Part shown: in pieces, positions 39,001 through 40,905 of the stretch | How positions within the stretch are numbered: position 1 is the stretch's first letter | How the letters are laid out: each line of letters starts with the position of its first letter | Assembly: GCF_018968705.1 (NCBI RefSeq) | Contig: NZ_CP076668.1 | Location: 2,801,001-2,865,000, forward strand | DNA: 64,000 bases | Direction: 5' to 3' | DNA from: Pseudomonas lijiangensis | GTDB taxonomy: Bacteria; Pseudomonadota; Gammaproteobacteria; Pseudomonadales; Pseudomonadaceae | The notes under the pieces: generated by a model | Databases searched by the model: none | Seen by the model: the letters and a program-made list of their open reading frames with translations, nothing else | What the model was told of the DNA's origin: nothing | Translations under genes and position numbers: made by a program

Positions 39001-40905
39001 TGCGGCTTTGTGCAGCAGGCGCTGATGAACCTGGCCGATGCGCTGGAGCGGACAACGCTCTCGAGAATGCGGGATGTCTCCATTCTGCCGGCTCAAGAGC
39101 GTGACCGTGTGATCACGGAGTTCAATGCGACCCGCGTGGCGTATCCGCTCGATCAGACCGTCCATGGCCTGTTCGAAGTCCAGGCGGCGCGCACGCCAGA
39201 GGCCATTGCGCTGGTGCATGAGGATCGGCAACTGAGCTACGCCGAACTGAGCGAGTGTACCAATCGCCTGGCTCGTCATTTGCGCGAGCAGGGTGTGGTT
39301 GCCAATGCCCGGGTGGCGATCTGTGCCGAGCGTGGTATCGAGATGGTGGTCGGCCTGCTGGCAATCATGAAGGCGGGTGGCGCTTATGTGCCGCTTGATC
39401 CGGACTATCCGGCCGATCGCTTGAACTACATGCTGGACAGCAGCGCCCCTGTGGCCTTGTTGACCCTAGGCCAGATACCGGAAGGCCTGTCCTGCGGTCG
39501 TGTGGCGACCATCGATCTCGGGCCTGAGGCGTCCTGGCGCTCAGGGTCGGCTGTTCCGGTCACTGGCCAGGCCGATTCCCGGCAGTTGGCTTATGTGATC
39601 TACACCTCCGGTTCCACCGGCAAGCCCAAGGGAGTGATGGTCGAGCAGCGCGGCGTGGTCAACCTGCTGTGTGCCATGCGCGACATGGTTCAGGCAACGC
39701 CGCAAGATCGCATGCTTGCCCTGACTACCATCAGCTTCGACATTGCCGGGCTTGAGCTTTACATGCCGCTGATCTGCGGTGCCCGTACCGTACTGCTGGA
39801 TCGCCGTCAGAGCCATGACCCGCAATTGCTGGCCGAGGCCATCAGCGATAGCGGTGCAACATTGATGCAGGCAACACCCGCCACCTGGCGCTTGCTGCTG
39901 GACTCCGGCTGGTCCGGTGCTGCCGGGCTCAGGGCCTTGTGCGGTGGCGAGGCTCTGCCTCTGGATCTGGCGCAACGTGTCGCGGCCCGGGTGGAAACAC
40001 TCTGGAACGTGTACGGACCGACAGAAACCACCATCTGGTCGTCGGCGCTGCAATTCGATGCCAATGACAAGGTGTCGACCAGTGTCGGTATCGGGCGTCC
40101 GATTGCCAATAACCGTTTCTACCTGCTGGACGAGCAGGGCGAGCCGGTGCCCATGGGCGTTGCTGCCGAGTTGTATATCGGGGGTGACGGCGTGGCCCGT
40201 GGCTATCTGAATCGCGATGACCTGACGGCTGAACGCTTTATGGACGACCCGTTCAGCAGCGATACCGGAGCGCGGATATACCGCACCGGCGACCTGGGAC
40301 GCTGGATGGCAGACGGCAGTATCGAATACCTGGGCCGTAACGATGACCAGGTGAAGATCCGCGGTTTCCGGATCGAGCTGGGCGAGATCGAAGCCAGGCT
40401 GGCACGTCATGAAAGCGTGAAGGAAGCGGTGGTCATTGCCCGCGAGGACGTACCGGGTGACAAGCGTCTGGTGGCTTATTTCACTTCGACGGTTGCCGAG
40501 GTCGACCTGGAAATACTGAGGACGCATCTGCAAGACCAGTTGCCGGGTTACATGGTGCCTGCGGCCTATGTGCACCTTGAGCATCTGCCGCTGACCCCTA
40601 ACGGCAAGCTGAATCGCAAGGCGCTGCCGGCGCCGGACCAGCAGGCCGTGATCAGCCGTGGCTACGAAGCACCGCAAGGCGAAACCGAAATCCTCCTGGC
40701 ACAGATCTGGGCTGAAGTGCTCAAGGTCGATCGGGTAGGACGCCATGACCACTTCTTCGAACTGGGCGGCCATTCGTTGCTGGTAGTCAGCCTGATGGAA
40801 AAAGTGCGTCAGGCGGGTATGGAAGCCGACGTCAAAACCCTGTTTGAACAACCCACCCTCGCTAAGTACGCCGCTGCGACGGAAAAAACGGAGATTTTCC
40901 TGTGA
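11908..40905 (+). CDS. Nonribosomal peptide synthetase 1, nine modules (lipopeptide, cichopeptin/corpeptin type)
   Basis: A single 9665-residue synthetase (about 1 MDa) with nine C-A-T modules and no TE or separate E domain. The ATG at 11908 is set by AAGGAG at 11895-11900. The first condensation domain has no upstream T domain and a canonical HHLIIDG (His144-His145...Gly150), so it is a starter domain that should load a 3-hydroxy or related fatty acid. Condensation domains 2-9 carry the N-terminal HHxxxxxGD-type epimerisation motif of dual E/C domains. Adenylation codes predict Thr-Pro-Ala-Ala-Ala-Ala-Val-Thr-Gly. Carrier serines are at residues 1016, 2117, 3185, 4253, 5320, 6388, 7460, 8545 and 9623. 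The stop overlaps the GTG start of the next synthetase. The short acidic C-terminus (ATEKTEIFL) is a likely docking tail. The Dhb-Pro start and residue order resemble cichopeptin (cip genes) from P. cichorii; that comparison is from memory. Confidence 0.95.
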   Translation: MNQSLSVPNTYPLTAAQRDIWLDQAVNSDIPLYNLVGYAPIKGNIDGERLQRAATKLIRRHDALRMVLLHGTGDDGLPVQAFVDHPSLQMTLHDFSGHEDPDTAIREFVKARAQVPFKMDGSPLIRMQLLRVSENLSCFCLEAHHLIIDGWGISLLLTDLAELYEADDASDDSQAPSYVQFIQDDIAYRDSKRYARDQDYWLNKYQDVPEPLLEPRHRSGTGLAPSGQVSRSYPPALLERIDQVAQPLQCSRFQVLMAALYVYFIRTSRREEVVLGLPILNRSNANFRKTMGLFTQVSAVRLRFDAELSFAELAAEIAGVLKQDYRNQRFPLSEMNRSLGLLRDGRGQVFDVSVSYELTDQRLTFDGAPSYIVKCNSGYEQTPLAIYIRSNAHTDEFFMDFIYNEAFFQADEVESLAERFMHILEQGLQDPNLQVRAFNLPTPAEARLLEAWNQNHEQLAAQDYQTIHGQFEAQAQARPDAMALLHEGQRVTYGQLNAQANQVAHRLRQLGAGPDNRVGICVDRGPLMIIGLLGILKAGAGYVPLDPAYPQERLAFMLDDSMPLALLTESAHLEHLPAQDIPLLLLDQPEAAGIAGQPQENPQVAGLETDHLAYVIYTSGSTGLPKGVMVEHRNVLRLFSATREWFDFGTDDVWALFHSFAFDFSVWEIWGALLHGGSLLLVPQLTTRSPEACYDLLCEAGVTVLNQTPSAFRQIIAAQGENPRPHALRQVIFGGEALDTSILKPWYARHANAATQLFNMYGITETTVHVTCYPLSKDDVEGGVSPIGKRIPDLRLYLLDDNGQPVPPGVVAELYVGGAGVARGYLNRPELNTERFLADPFDATPHARMYRSGDLARWTRDGNLDYLGRNDDQVKVRGFRIELGEIESRLAACAGVREAVVIARQDEPGDKRLVGYVIPEAGQSPTAADLRSELLENLADYMVPTAFVLLSEFPLTTNGKLDRKALPVPDAAAFARREYEAPQGPVETLLAGLWSELLGVERISRHDQFFELGGDSLRAVKLIERMREVGLHVDVRVLFGQPTLRVLAATAGSGREVAVPANLVEPGVQRITPQMLPLACLSQEQIDAVVAGVPGGVANVQDIYALVPLQEGILYHYLSTPEGDPYLLQGTLRMDSRAHVDSFVQALQAVVARHDILRTSIAWEGLDEPVQVVWREAPLRVHEHALHVTDGDIAAQLQDRLDPRHMRFDLRQAPLLELHLAEDAARGGWVAVILLHHLIDDATSLRILGMEIQAHIDGRSAELAASVPYRNYVAQSRLGISREEHEAFFSSALGDVNEPTLPFGLQDVQGDGIAIEQAVVALDDQLAQRLRAHARELGVSNASIHHLAWGQVVGRLSGRDDVVFGTVLMGRMQGGQDADRALGMFINTLPLRVPAQGPSVRAAIRTTHERLAALLGHEHAPLALAQRCSGVAAPTPLFSALLNYRHAAVGASAGEATTVLKWAGFELSGGEERTNFPLSLSVDDLGEAFSLTVQVVPGIGARRIADYMHAVLGDLADALDRDSEVELQSLAYMPDAERQQLLHGFNACDEAYARDLLVHQLFEARAEQQPDALAVTFESQRVSYGELNRQANRIAHRLMELGVGFDDRVAICCRRSPEMIAGLLGILKAGAGYVPLDPDYPAERLEYMLSDSAPKAVLSQASVAELFKDSAVPGVLLDGLAEGAEEFSRQPDHNPELAARGLAPQHLAYVIYTSGSTGQPKGVAMPHVPLVNLMQWQLAEGIRSGNPAPATVQFAALGFDVAFQEIFSTLCAGAPLSLIHADTRLDLRKLYLHLCEARIERLYLPCIALQALAEALTDYPALREQTCALREVVTAGEQLRITAPIRALFEHLSECRLHNHYGPTESHVTTSHTLPVNVADWPTLPAIGVPVANTRIYLLDAQFQPVPVGVAGEIYIGGTCVARGYLNRDDLTAERFLADPFVEAGSGRLYKTGDLGCRNADGVIEYLGRNDDQIKIRGFRVELGEIESRLTDHLSVRDAAVVAREDTPGDKRLVAYFTQQPGQEPASVDVLRAHLQACLPDYMIPAAYVELEKMPVSANGKLDRRSLPAPDASAFVSQAYEAPRGTIETTLAGLWSQILGVAQVGRHDHFFELGGHSLLAVKLIERMRQLDMDADVRVLFSQPTLSALAAAVGGVEEALQIPDNGIPEGCEHITASMLTLLDLEQNEVDRIVAAMPGGAANIQDIYPLAPLQEGILYHHISAEQGDPYLLQAAFAMDSREQLDSFIAALQTVIDRHDILRTALIWDGLEQPLQVVLRQARLIVETLELDASAGDIASQVQALFDPRDLRLNLGQAPLMRMACAHDETNQRWVAILLFHHIALDHTALEVMQHEMQLILSGEATGLDTPMPYRRYVAQARMAVSQAAHEDFFREMLGDVEEPTLPLGLQEVQGDGSGVEESRFRLDAALSTRLRGLSRKLGVSPASLHHLAWAQVVGNLSGRSDVVFGTVLLGRMQAGSGAERALGMFINTLPVRVALGAVSVSQGVRQTHTRLTALLGHEHASLALAQRCSGVPASMPLFSALLNYRHSPILSDEEVERWGGAEVLEVMERTNYPFMLSVDDLGEGFLLTVQTVAAIASQRVAGYMSTALESLADALESAPDLPLHALKILPAQERDEVISGFNATQASYPLDQTVHGLFEAQVERTPDAVALVFGGEQLSYSELNQRANRLAHHLRSQGVVSDSRVAICVERGVEMVVGLLAILKAGGGYVPLDPAYPAERIAYMLEDSAPAAVLAQSVTLELVSAAGVPVINLDQPDWQDKSVSNPVIEGLTPAHLAYVIYTSGSTGLPKGVMIEHRNTVNFLTWAQQAFAPEVLAKTLFSTSLNFDLAVYECFAPLISGGRIDVVKNVLALQEGQHDVTLINTVPSALKALLESGGLQEGVHTVNVAGEALKGSLVESLFEQTSVQRLCNLYGPSETTTYSSWVAMDREDGFAAHIGKPVANTQFYLLDEHRQPVPFGVPGEIYIGGAGVARGYLNRDDLTAERFLEDPFNAGARMYRTGDLGRWLSDGNIEYLGRNDDQVKIRGFRIELGEIEAKLARHESVKEAVVMAREDVPGDKRLVAYFTSNVTEVDLETLKAHLQGQLPEYMVPAAYVHLEKLPLTPNGKLDRKALPVPDLQALISRGYEAPQGNVEKALAQIWAEVLQVERVGRHDHFFELGGHSLLAVKLIEKMRQQGLSADVRVLFSQPTLMALAAAVGNGTEIRVPANLIEPGCTRITPDMLPLVTLSEEQLEQVIASIPGGTANIQDIYPLAPLQEGILYHHLAAKQGDPYVLQAAFEFADKDRLDAFVSALQSVIDRHDILRTSLYWEGLDEPVQVVWRQATLGMEHLELDLEQGDIASQLQARFDTRQHRMDIRQAPLMQIAYAQDSATQRWVALLLFHHMALDHTALEVVQHEMEAWLLGDTGHLSEPVPYRNYVAQVRLSNDSEAQEAFFRDMLGDIDEPTLPFGLHEVQGEGRGIEEHRLTLDLPLSKRLRALARQLGVSVASLHHLAWGQVLSAASGRDDVVFGTVLVGRLNGGEGADRALGMFINTLPLRLQLGAGEVKAGVRETHARLSALLAHEHAPLALAQRCSGVPASTPLFSALLNYRYSAAPGEYSLSPAWQGIEPLKSEERTNYPLTLSVDDQGEGFELTVLVQEGIGAARVAAYMNTALTELADALENTPTAPLYSVSVLPAEELTQLLHGYNDTVAEYPLDQTVHGLFEAQVERTPDAVALVSGDEQLSYAELNKRANRLAHHLRSQGVVPDARVAICVERGIDMVVGLLAILKAGGGYVPLDPAYPAERIAYMLEDSAPAAVLAQSATLDLVSAAGVPVINLDQPDWQDKSVSNPVIEGLTPAHLAYVIYTSGSTGLPKGVMIEHRNTVNFLTWAQQAFEPEVLAKTLFSTSLNFDLAVYECFAPLISGGSIEVVKNVLALQEGEHDVTLINTVPSALKALLESGGLQEGVHTVNVAGEALKGSLVESLFEQTSVQRLCNLYGPSETTTYSSWVSMDRKDGFAAHIGKPVANTQFYLLDEHRQPVPFGVPGEIYIGGAGVARGYLNRDDLTAERFLEDPFNAGARMYRTGDLGRWLADGNIEYLGRNDDQVKIRGFRIELGEIEAKLARHESVKEAVIMAREDVPGDKRLVAYFTSAGVEVDPETLKAHLQGQLPEYMVPAAYVHLDKLPLTPNGKLDRKALPAPDLQALISRGYEAPVGETEITLAQIWADVLQVERVGRHDHFFELGGHSLLAVKLIEKMRQQGLSADVRVLFSQPTLMALAAAVGNGTEIRVPANLIEPGCTHITPDMLPLLEISAGQLEQVIASIPGGSANIQDIYPLAPLQEGILYHHLAAEQGDPYVLQAVFGFANEERLNAFTGALQSVIDRHDILRTSLCWEGLDEPVQVVWRQAQLKVEQVEVDASLDVVSQLQHRFDARQHRMDIRQAPLMWIAYAHDPASQRWVAFLLFHHLALDHTALEVVQHEMEAWLLDNSQPLSEPVPYRNYVAQARLGTDREAQEVFFRDMLGDLDEPTLPFGLHEVQGEGRDIEEHRLPLDLDLSKRLRAQARQLGVSVASLHHLAWAQVVSAASGRDDVVFGTVLMGRLSGGEGADRALGMFINTLPLRLQLNALEARTGVRETHARLSALLAHEHAPLALAQRCSGVPASTPLFSALLNYRYSAAPGDYSLSPAWAGIEALKGDERTNYPLTLSVDDHGEGFELIAQVQSSIGAARVSAYMHTALIGLVEALEQHPQAALSNVSVLPKDEREQLLKGFNATEAEYPLDQTVHGLFEAQVERTPGAVALVSGSEHLIYAELNQRANRLAHHLRSQGVVPDSRVAICVERGVEMVVGLLAILKAGGGYVPLDPAYPAERIAYMLEDSAPAAVLAQSTTLDLVSAAGVTVINLDQPDWQDKSVSNPVIEGLTSAHLAYVIYTSGSTGLPKGVMIEHRNTVNFLTWAQQAFAPEVLAKTLFSTSLNFDLAVYECFAPLISGGRIDVVKNVLALQEGQHDVTLINTVPSALKALLESGGLQEGVHTVNVAGEALKGSLVESLFAETSVQRLCNLYGPSETTTYSSWVSMDRANGFAAHIGKPVANTQFYLLDEHCQPVPLGVPGEIYIGGAGVARGYLNRDDLTAERFLEDPFNAGARMYRTGDLGRWLADGNIEYLGRNDDQVKIRGFRIELGEIEAKLARHESVKEAVVMAREDVPGDKRLVAYFTSSVAEINLETLKAHLQGQLPEYMVPAAYVYLEKLPLTPNGKLDRKALPAPDLQALISRGYEAPKGEIETTLAQIWAEVLQVERVGRHDHFFELGGHSLLAVKLIEKMRQQGLSADVRVLFSQPTLMALAAAVGNGTEIHVPANLIEPGCTHITPDMLPLATTSAEQLEQVIASIPGGAANIQDIYPLAPLQEGILYHYLVTEDDDPYAVQTLFGFASEERLKAFSGALQSVIERHDILRTSFFWEGLDEPVQVVWRQARLEVEALELDPAQGDIGAQLEARFDARQYRMDIRQAPLLRIVYAHDPVNQRWVGLLLSHHLILDNTALAVVTQEMEACLLNTTQHLNESVPYRNYVAQSRLGVDQAAHEAFFRSVLGDLDEPTLPFGLHEVQGDGYSVEEHHLALDRDLSLRLRAQARQLGVSVASLHHLAWAQVLSAASGRDDVVFGTVLMGRLSGGEGADRALGMFINTLPLRLQLNALEARSGVRETHARLSALLAHEHAPLALAQRCSAVPASTSLFSALLNYRYSAATDEHNPSLAWEGIEPLKGSERTNYPLTLSVNDQGEGFELTVLVQEGIGAARVAAYMSAALAGLVTALEHTPSAPLHEISVLPAEELAQLLHGYNDTVAEYPLDQTVHGLFEAQVERTPDAIALVFGDERLSYGELNQRANRLAHHLRSQGVVPDSRVAICVERGIEMVVGLLAILKAGGGYVPLDPAYPAERIAYMLEDSAPAAVLAQSATLDLVSAAGVTVINLDQPDWQDKSVSNPVIEGLTSAHLAYVIYTSGSTGLPKGVMIEHRNTVNFLTWAQQAFAPEVLSKTLFSTSLNFDLAVYECFAPLISGGRIDVVKNVLALQEGPHDVTLINTVPSALKALLESGGLQEGVHTVNVAGEALKGSLVESLFEQTSVQRLCNLYGPSETTTYSSWVSMDREDGFAAHIGKPVANTQFYLLDEHRQPVPLGVPGEIYIGGAGVARGYLNRDDLTAERFLDDPFNAGARMYRTGDLGRWLADGNIEYLGRNDDQVKIRGFRIELGEIEAKLARHESVKEAVVMAREDVPGDKRLVAYLTSVGQPADLETLKAHLQGQLPEYMVPAAYVHLDKLPLTPNGKLDRKALPAPDLQALISRGYEAPKGETETTLAQIWAEVLQVERVGRHDHFFELGGHSLLAVKMIEKMRQQGLSADVRVLFSQPTLMALAAAVGNGTEIRVPANLIEPGCTRITPDMLPLVTISEEQLEQVIASIPGGAANIQDIYPLAPLQEGILYHHLSAEQGDPYVLQAVFGFANQERLNAFTGALQNVIDRHDILRTSLYWEGLDEPVQVVWREVQLGVEEIEVDASLDVVTQLQHRFDTRYHRMDIGQAPLMQIAYARDPANQRWVAFLLFHHLVMDHTALEVVSHEMESWLLGDTQPLSEPVPYRNYVAQARLGADRDAQEVFFRDMLGDLDEPTLPFGLHEVQGDGYAVEEHREALGRDLSLRLRAQARQLGVSVASLHHLAWAQVLSAASGRDDVVFGTVLMGRLNGGEGADRALGMFINTLPLRLQPGAHKPQTVIRETHARLSALLAHEHAPLALAQRCSGVPASTPLFSALLNYRYSAAPGEHSLSPAWEGIEALQGEERTNYPLTLSVDDQGEGFELTVLVQEGVGAARVVAYMSNALARLVEALEQSSQAALNSVSVLPEDEREQLLHRFNDSATDYPRDSSVHDLFEQQVAQRPDALAAVHGEYSLTYAELNSRANRLAHYLAGQGVNPGDAVAILLPRSLDLLVAQLAVSKCAGIYVPLDINAPQERQAFMVQDSGARQVLTRSDLEVPQGAARIDLDRLDLAQQSAANPDRACTGESATYIMYTSGSTGTPKGVLVPHRAIARLVINNGYAEFTAQDRVAFASNPAFDASTLDVWAPLLNGGCVVVVDQDVLLSLPEFKALLLEQSISVLWMTAGLFHQYASGLYDAFAQLRYLIVGGDVLDPSVIAQVLKNGAPEHLLNGYGPTEATTFSATHEIKAVGEGSIPIGKPLANTRLYVLDARQQPVPLGVTGELYIGGDGVALGYLNRADLTEQVFVADPFSTDPSARLYRTGDLACWLADGTVEYRGRNDQQVKIRGFRIEPGEIETRLAGHESVKEAVVLVREDVPGDKRLVAYFTSTDADIDLEVLRTHLQGQLPDYMVPAAYVQLDSLPLTNNGKLDRKALPAPDQQAFINRGYEAPQGHIETTLAQIWAEVLQVERVGRHDHFFELGGHSLLAVKLIEKMRQEGLSADVRVLFSQPTLAALAAAVGSGTEIRVPANLIKPGCTRITPDMLPLLSIGEEQLEQVVASIPGGAANIQDIYPLAPLQEGILYHYLTAEAGDPYVLQAQYAFDSREHLDAFVQALQSVIERHDILRTAVLWTGLDEPVQVVCRNVTLQPQWVELDPADGPVATQLSDRFDARHYRLDLTRAPLLHLACAEDRQENRWVATLLFHHLILDHTALEVIQLEMQAFLLGTADRLGEPVHYRNYVAQARLGVEPAVHEAFFRDMLGDIDEPTLPFGMHDVQGDGRGIEEVHHLVDLQLSNRLRQQARQLGISAASLVHLAWALVLGKVSATDDVVFGTVLLGRMSGGDGADRALGMFINTLPLRVSLDLHSVRRSVIDVHERLTALLAHEHASLALAQRCSGVAAPAPLFSALLNYRHSAIAESNESLQAWDGMHVLGGSERTNYPLTLNVDDLGEGFKLNALAVASIGAQRICNYMQVALEQLTEALEQAPQTSLSTLSILPDTEREQLLHQWNASDSTFADDHLIHRAFEAWAASNPSAPAIRFEARRLTYGELNAQANRVAHRLIELGIGPDDRVAICVERGPEMIIGLLGILKAGAGYVPMDPAYPAERLAYLLQDSAPVAVLVQRATAKVLAQVSVPVICLDDGSLQGMGLNNPQVDSASSNLAYVIYTSGSTGLPKGVQVEHRNVARLFSATQSWFEFGPTDTWALFHSFAFDFSVWEIWGALIHGGELLIVPQLVSRSPQECYALLCDAGVTILNQTPSAFRQLIAAQGESQQSHSLRQVIFGGEALETGILKPWYARAVNAGTQLVNMYGITETTVHVTYRALEAADALKAGVSPIGVRIPDLQTYVLDANREPVPVGVVGELYVGGAGVARGYLNRPELNEERFIADPFSKVKNARLYRTGDLARWTAEGSLDYLGRNDDQVKIRGFRIELGEVEAQLAACNGVREAVVIAREDVPGDKRLVAYVIAEEGVTPSAADLRDQLLQSLAEHMLPSAFVMLESLPLTTNGKLDRKALPAPDQSALASRAYEAPQGKVETAIAELWQELLGVEQVGRHDHFFELGGHSLLAVKLIERMRQQNLSADVRVLFGQPTLEALAAAVGGGTRGVIVPDNLIPAGCERITPQMLPLARLSQEQIDTVVDCVPGGVANVQDIYALAPLQEGIMYHHLAASVGDPYLQYVMFGFDSESRIEAFAQALQAVIARHDILRTAVLWEGLDEPLQVVWREAKLAVEAVSLDPADGDIETRLHERFDPRHYRLDIRQAPLMRIAYAQDPLNDRWVAILLFHHLIDDATSLAVLSHEIEAFMQGSEHTLSASVPYRNYVAQARLGASREEHEAFFQNMLGDIDEPTLPFDLQDVQGDGSGIEEVRQAVDADLTKRLRHQARGLGVSMASLYHLAWAQVLARVTGKEEVVFGTVLMGRMQGGEGADRALGMFINTLPLRVSVGDINVQDAVRSTHRRLSGLLVHEYASLTLAQRCSAVKAPLPLFSALLNYRHTGASRSRDGMDGWAGIELLKGEERTNYPLTLSVDDEGQGFAFSIMTSADVGAGRVCGFVQQALMNLADALERTTLSRMRDVSILPAQERDRVITEFNATRVAYPLDQTVHGLFEVQAARTPEAIALVHEDRQLSYAELSECTNRLARHLREQGVVANARVAICAERGIEMVVGLLAIMKAGGAYVPLDPDYPADRLNYMLDSSAPVALLTLGQIPEGLSCGRVATIDLGPEASWRSGSAVPVTGQADSRQLAYVIYTSGSTGKPKGVMVEQRGVVNLLCAMRDMVQATPQDRMLALTTISFDIAGLELYMPLICGARTVLLDRRQSHDPQLLAEAISDSGATLMQATPATWRLLLDSGWSGAAGLRALCGGEALPLDLAQRVAARVETLWNVYGPTETTIWSSALQFDANDKVSTSVGIGRPIANNRFYLLDEQGEPVPMGVAAELYIGGDGVARGYLNRDDLTAERFMDDPFSSDTGARIYRTGDLGRWMADGSIEYLGRNDDQVKIRGFRIELGEIEARLARHESVKEAVVIAREDVPGDKRLVAYFTSTVAEVDLEILRTHLQDQLPGYMVPAAYVHLEHLPLTPNGKLNRKALPAPDQQAVISRGYEAPQGETEILLAQIWAEVLKVDRVGRHDHFFELGGHSLLVVSLMEKVRQAGMEADVKTLFEQPTLAKYAAATEKTEIFL
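15061..18360 (+). other. Module 2: C-A(Pro)-T, C domain with HHLIDDATS
   Basis: The C domain follows a Thr module and reads HHLIDDATS at 15613-15639 instead of the HHLxLDHTALE seen in most other modules. Its epimerisation motif is HYLSTPEGD. The A domain has FD at 17182 and code D-V-Q-Y-V-A-H-V-T-K, a Pro-type code. Carrier Ser2117. Confidence 0.82.
18361..21564 (+). other. Module 3: dual C/E-A(Ala)-T
   Basis: Epimerisation motif HHISAEQGD; catalytic motif HHIALDH. A domain with FD at 20449, code D-L-Y-N-N-A-L-T-Y-K, predicted Ala. Carrier Ser3185. Confidence 0.82.
21565..24768 (+). other. Module 4: dual C/E-A(Ala)-T
   Basis: Motifs HHLAAKQGD and HHMALDH. A domain with FD at 23653, same Ala code D-L-Y-N-N-A-L-T-Y-K. 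Carrier Ser4253. Nearly identical to modules 3, 5, 6 and 15 across the A domain. Confidence 0.82.
24769..27969 (+). other. Module 5: dual C/E-A(Ala)-T
   Basis: Motifs HHLAAEQGD and HHLALDH. A domain with FD at 26854, Ala code D-L-Y-N-N-A-L-T-Y-K. Carrier Ser5320. It shares a 223-bp exact repeat with module 6 (26591-26813). Confidence 0.82.
26591..26813 (+). repeat. 223-bp exact direct repeat, copy 1 (module 5 A domain)
   Basis: Read side by side, 26591-26813 and 29795-30017 are identical base for base; the flanking bases differ at both ends. It encodes the segment before and through the A3 motif YTSGSTG. Confidence 0.85.
27970..31173 (+). other. Module 6: C/E with degenerate epimerisation motif-A(Ala)-T
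   Basis: The N-terminal motif is HYLVTEDDD (28165-28191): the conserved Gly of HHxxxxxGD is replaced by Asp, and the second His by Tyr. The catalytic motif is HHLILDN. A domain with FD at 30058, Ala code. Carrier Ser6388. Confidence 0.8.
29795..30017 (+). repeat. 223-bp exact direct repeat, copy 2 (module 6 A domain)
   Basis: Second copy of the repeat at 26591-26813, offset by 3204 bp, which is one module length. Confidence 0.85.
31174..34389 (+). other. Module 7: dual C/E-A(Val)-T
   Basis: Motifs HHLSAEQGD and HHLVMDH. A domain with FD at 33244, code D-A-L-W-I-G-G-T-F-K, a Val code of pseudomonads. Carrier Ser7460. The A-T part is almost identical to module 10. Confidence 0.82.
34390..37644 (+). 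other. Module 8: dual C/E-A(Thr)-T
   Basis: Motifs HYLTAEAGD and HHLILDH. A domain with FD at 36475, code D-F-W-N-I-G-M-V-H-K (Thr). Carrier Ser8545. Expected to give Dhb8. Confidence 0.85.
37645..40905 (+). other. Module 9: C-A(Gly)-T, C domain with HHLIDDATS
   Basis: This is the second C domain that follows a Thr module, and again HHLIDDATS (38203-38229). Its epimerisation motif is HHLAASVGD. A domain with FD at 39736, code D-I-L-Q-L-G-V-I-W-K, predicted Gly. The A10 motif reads NGKLNRKALP, with the Lys retained. Carrier Ser9623. Confidence 0.78.

Noticed and set aside
39700..40060. Gly-type code (D-I-L-Q-L-G-V-I-W-K) as a Dab-activating domain
   Set aside because: Dab codes in Pseudomonas have acidic pocket residues; this pocket is hydrophobic and matches Gly-type codes, so it does not account for the Dat gene.
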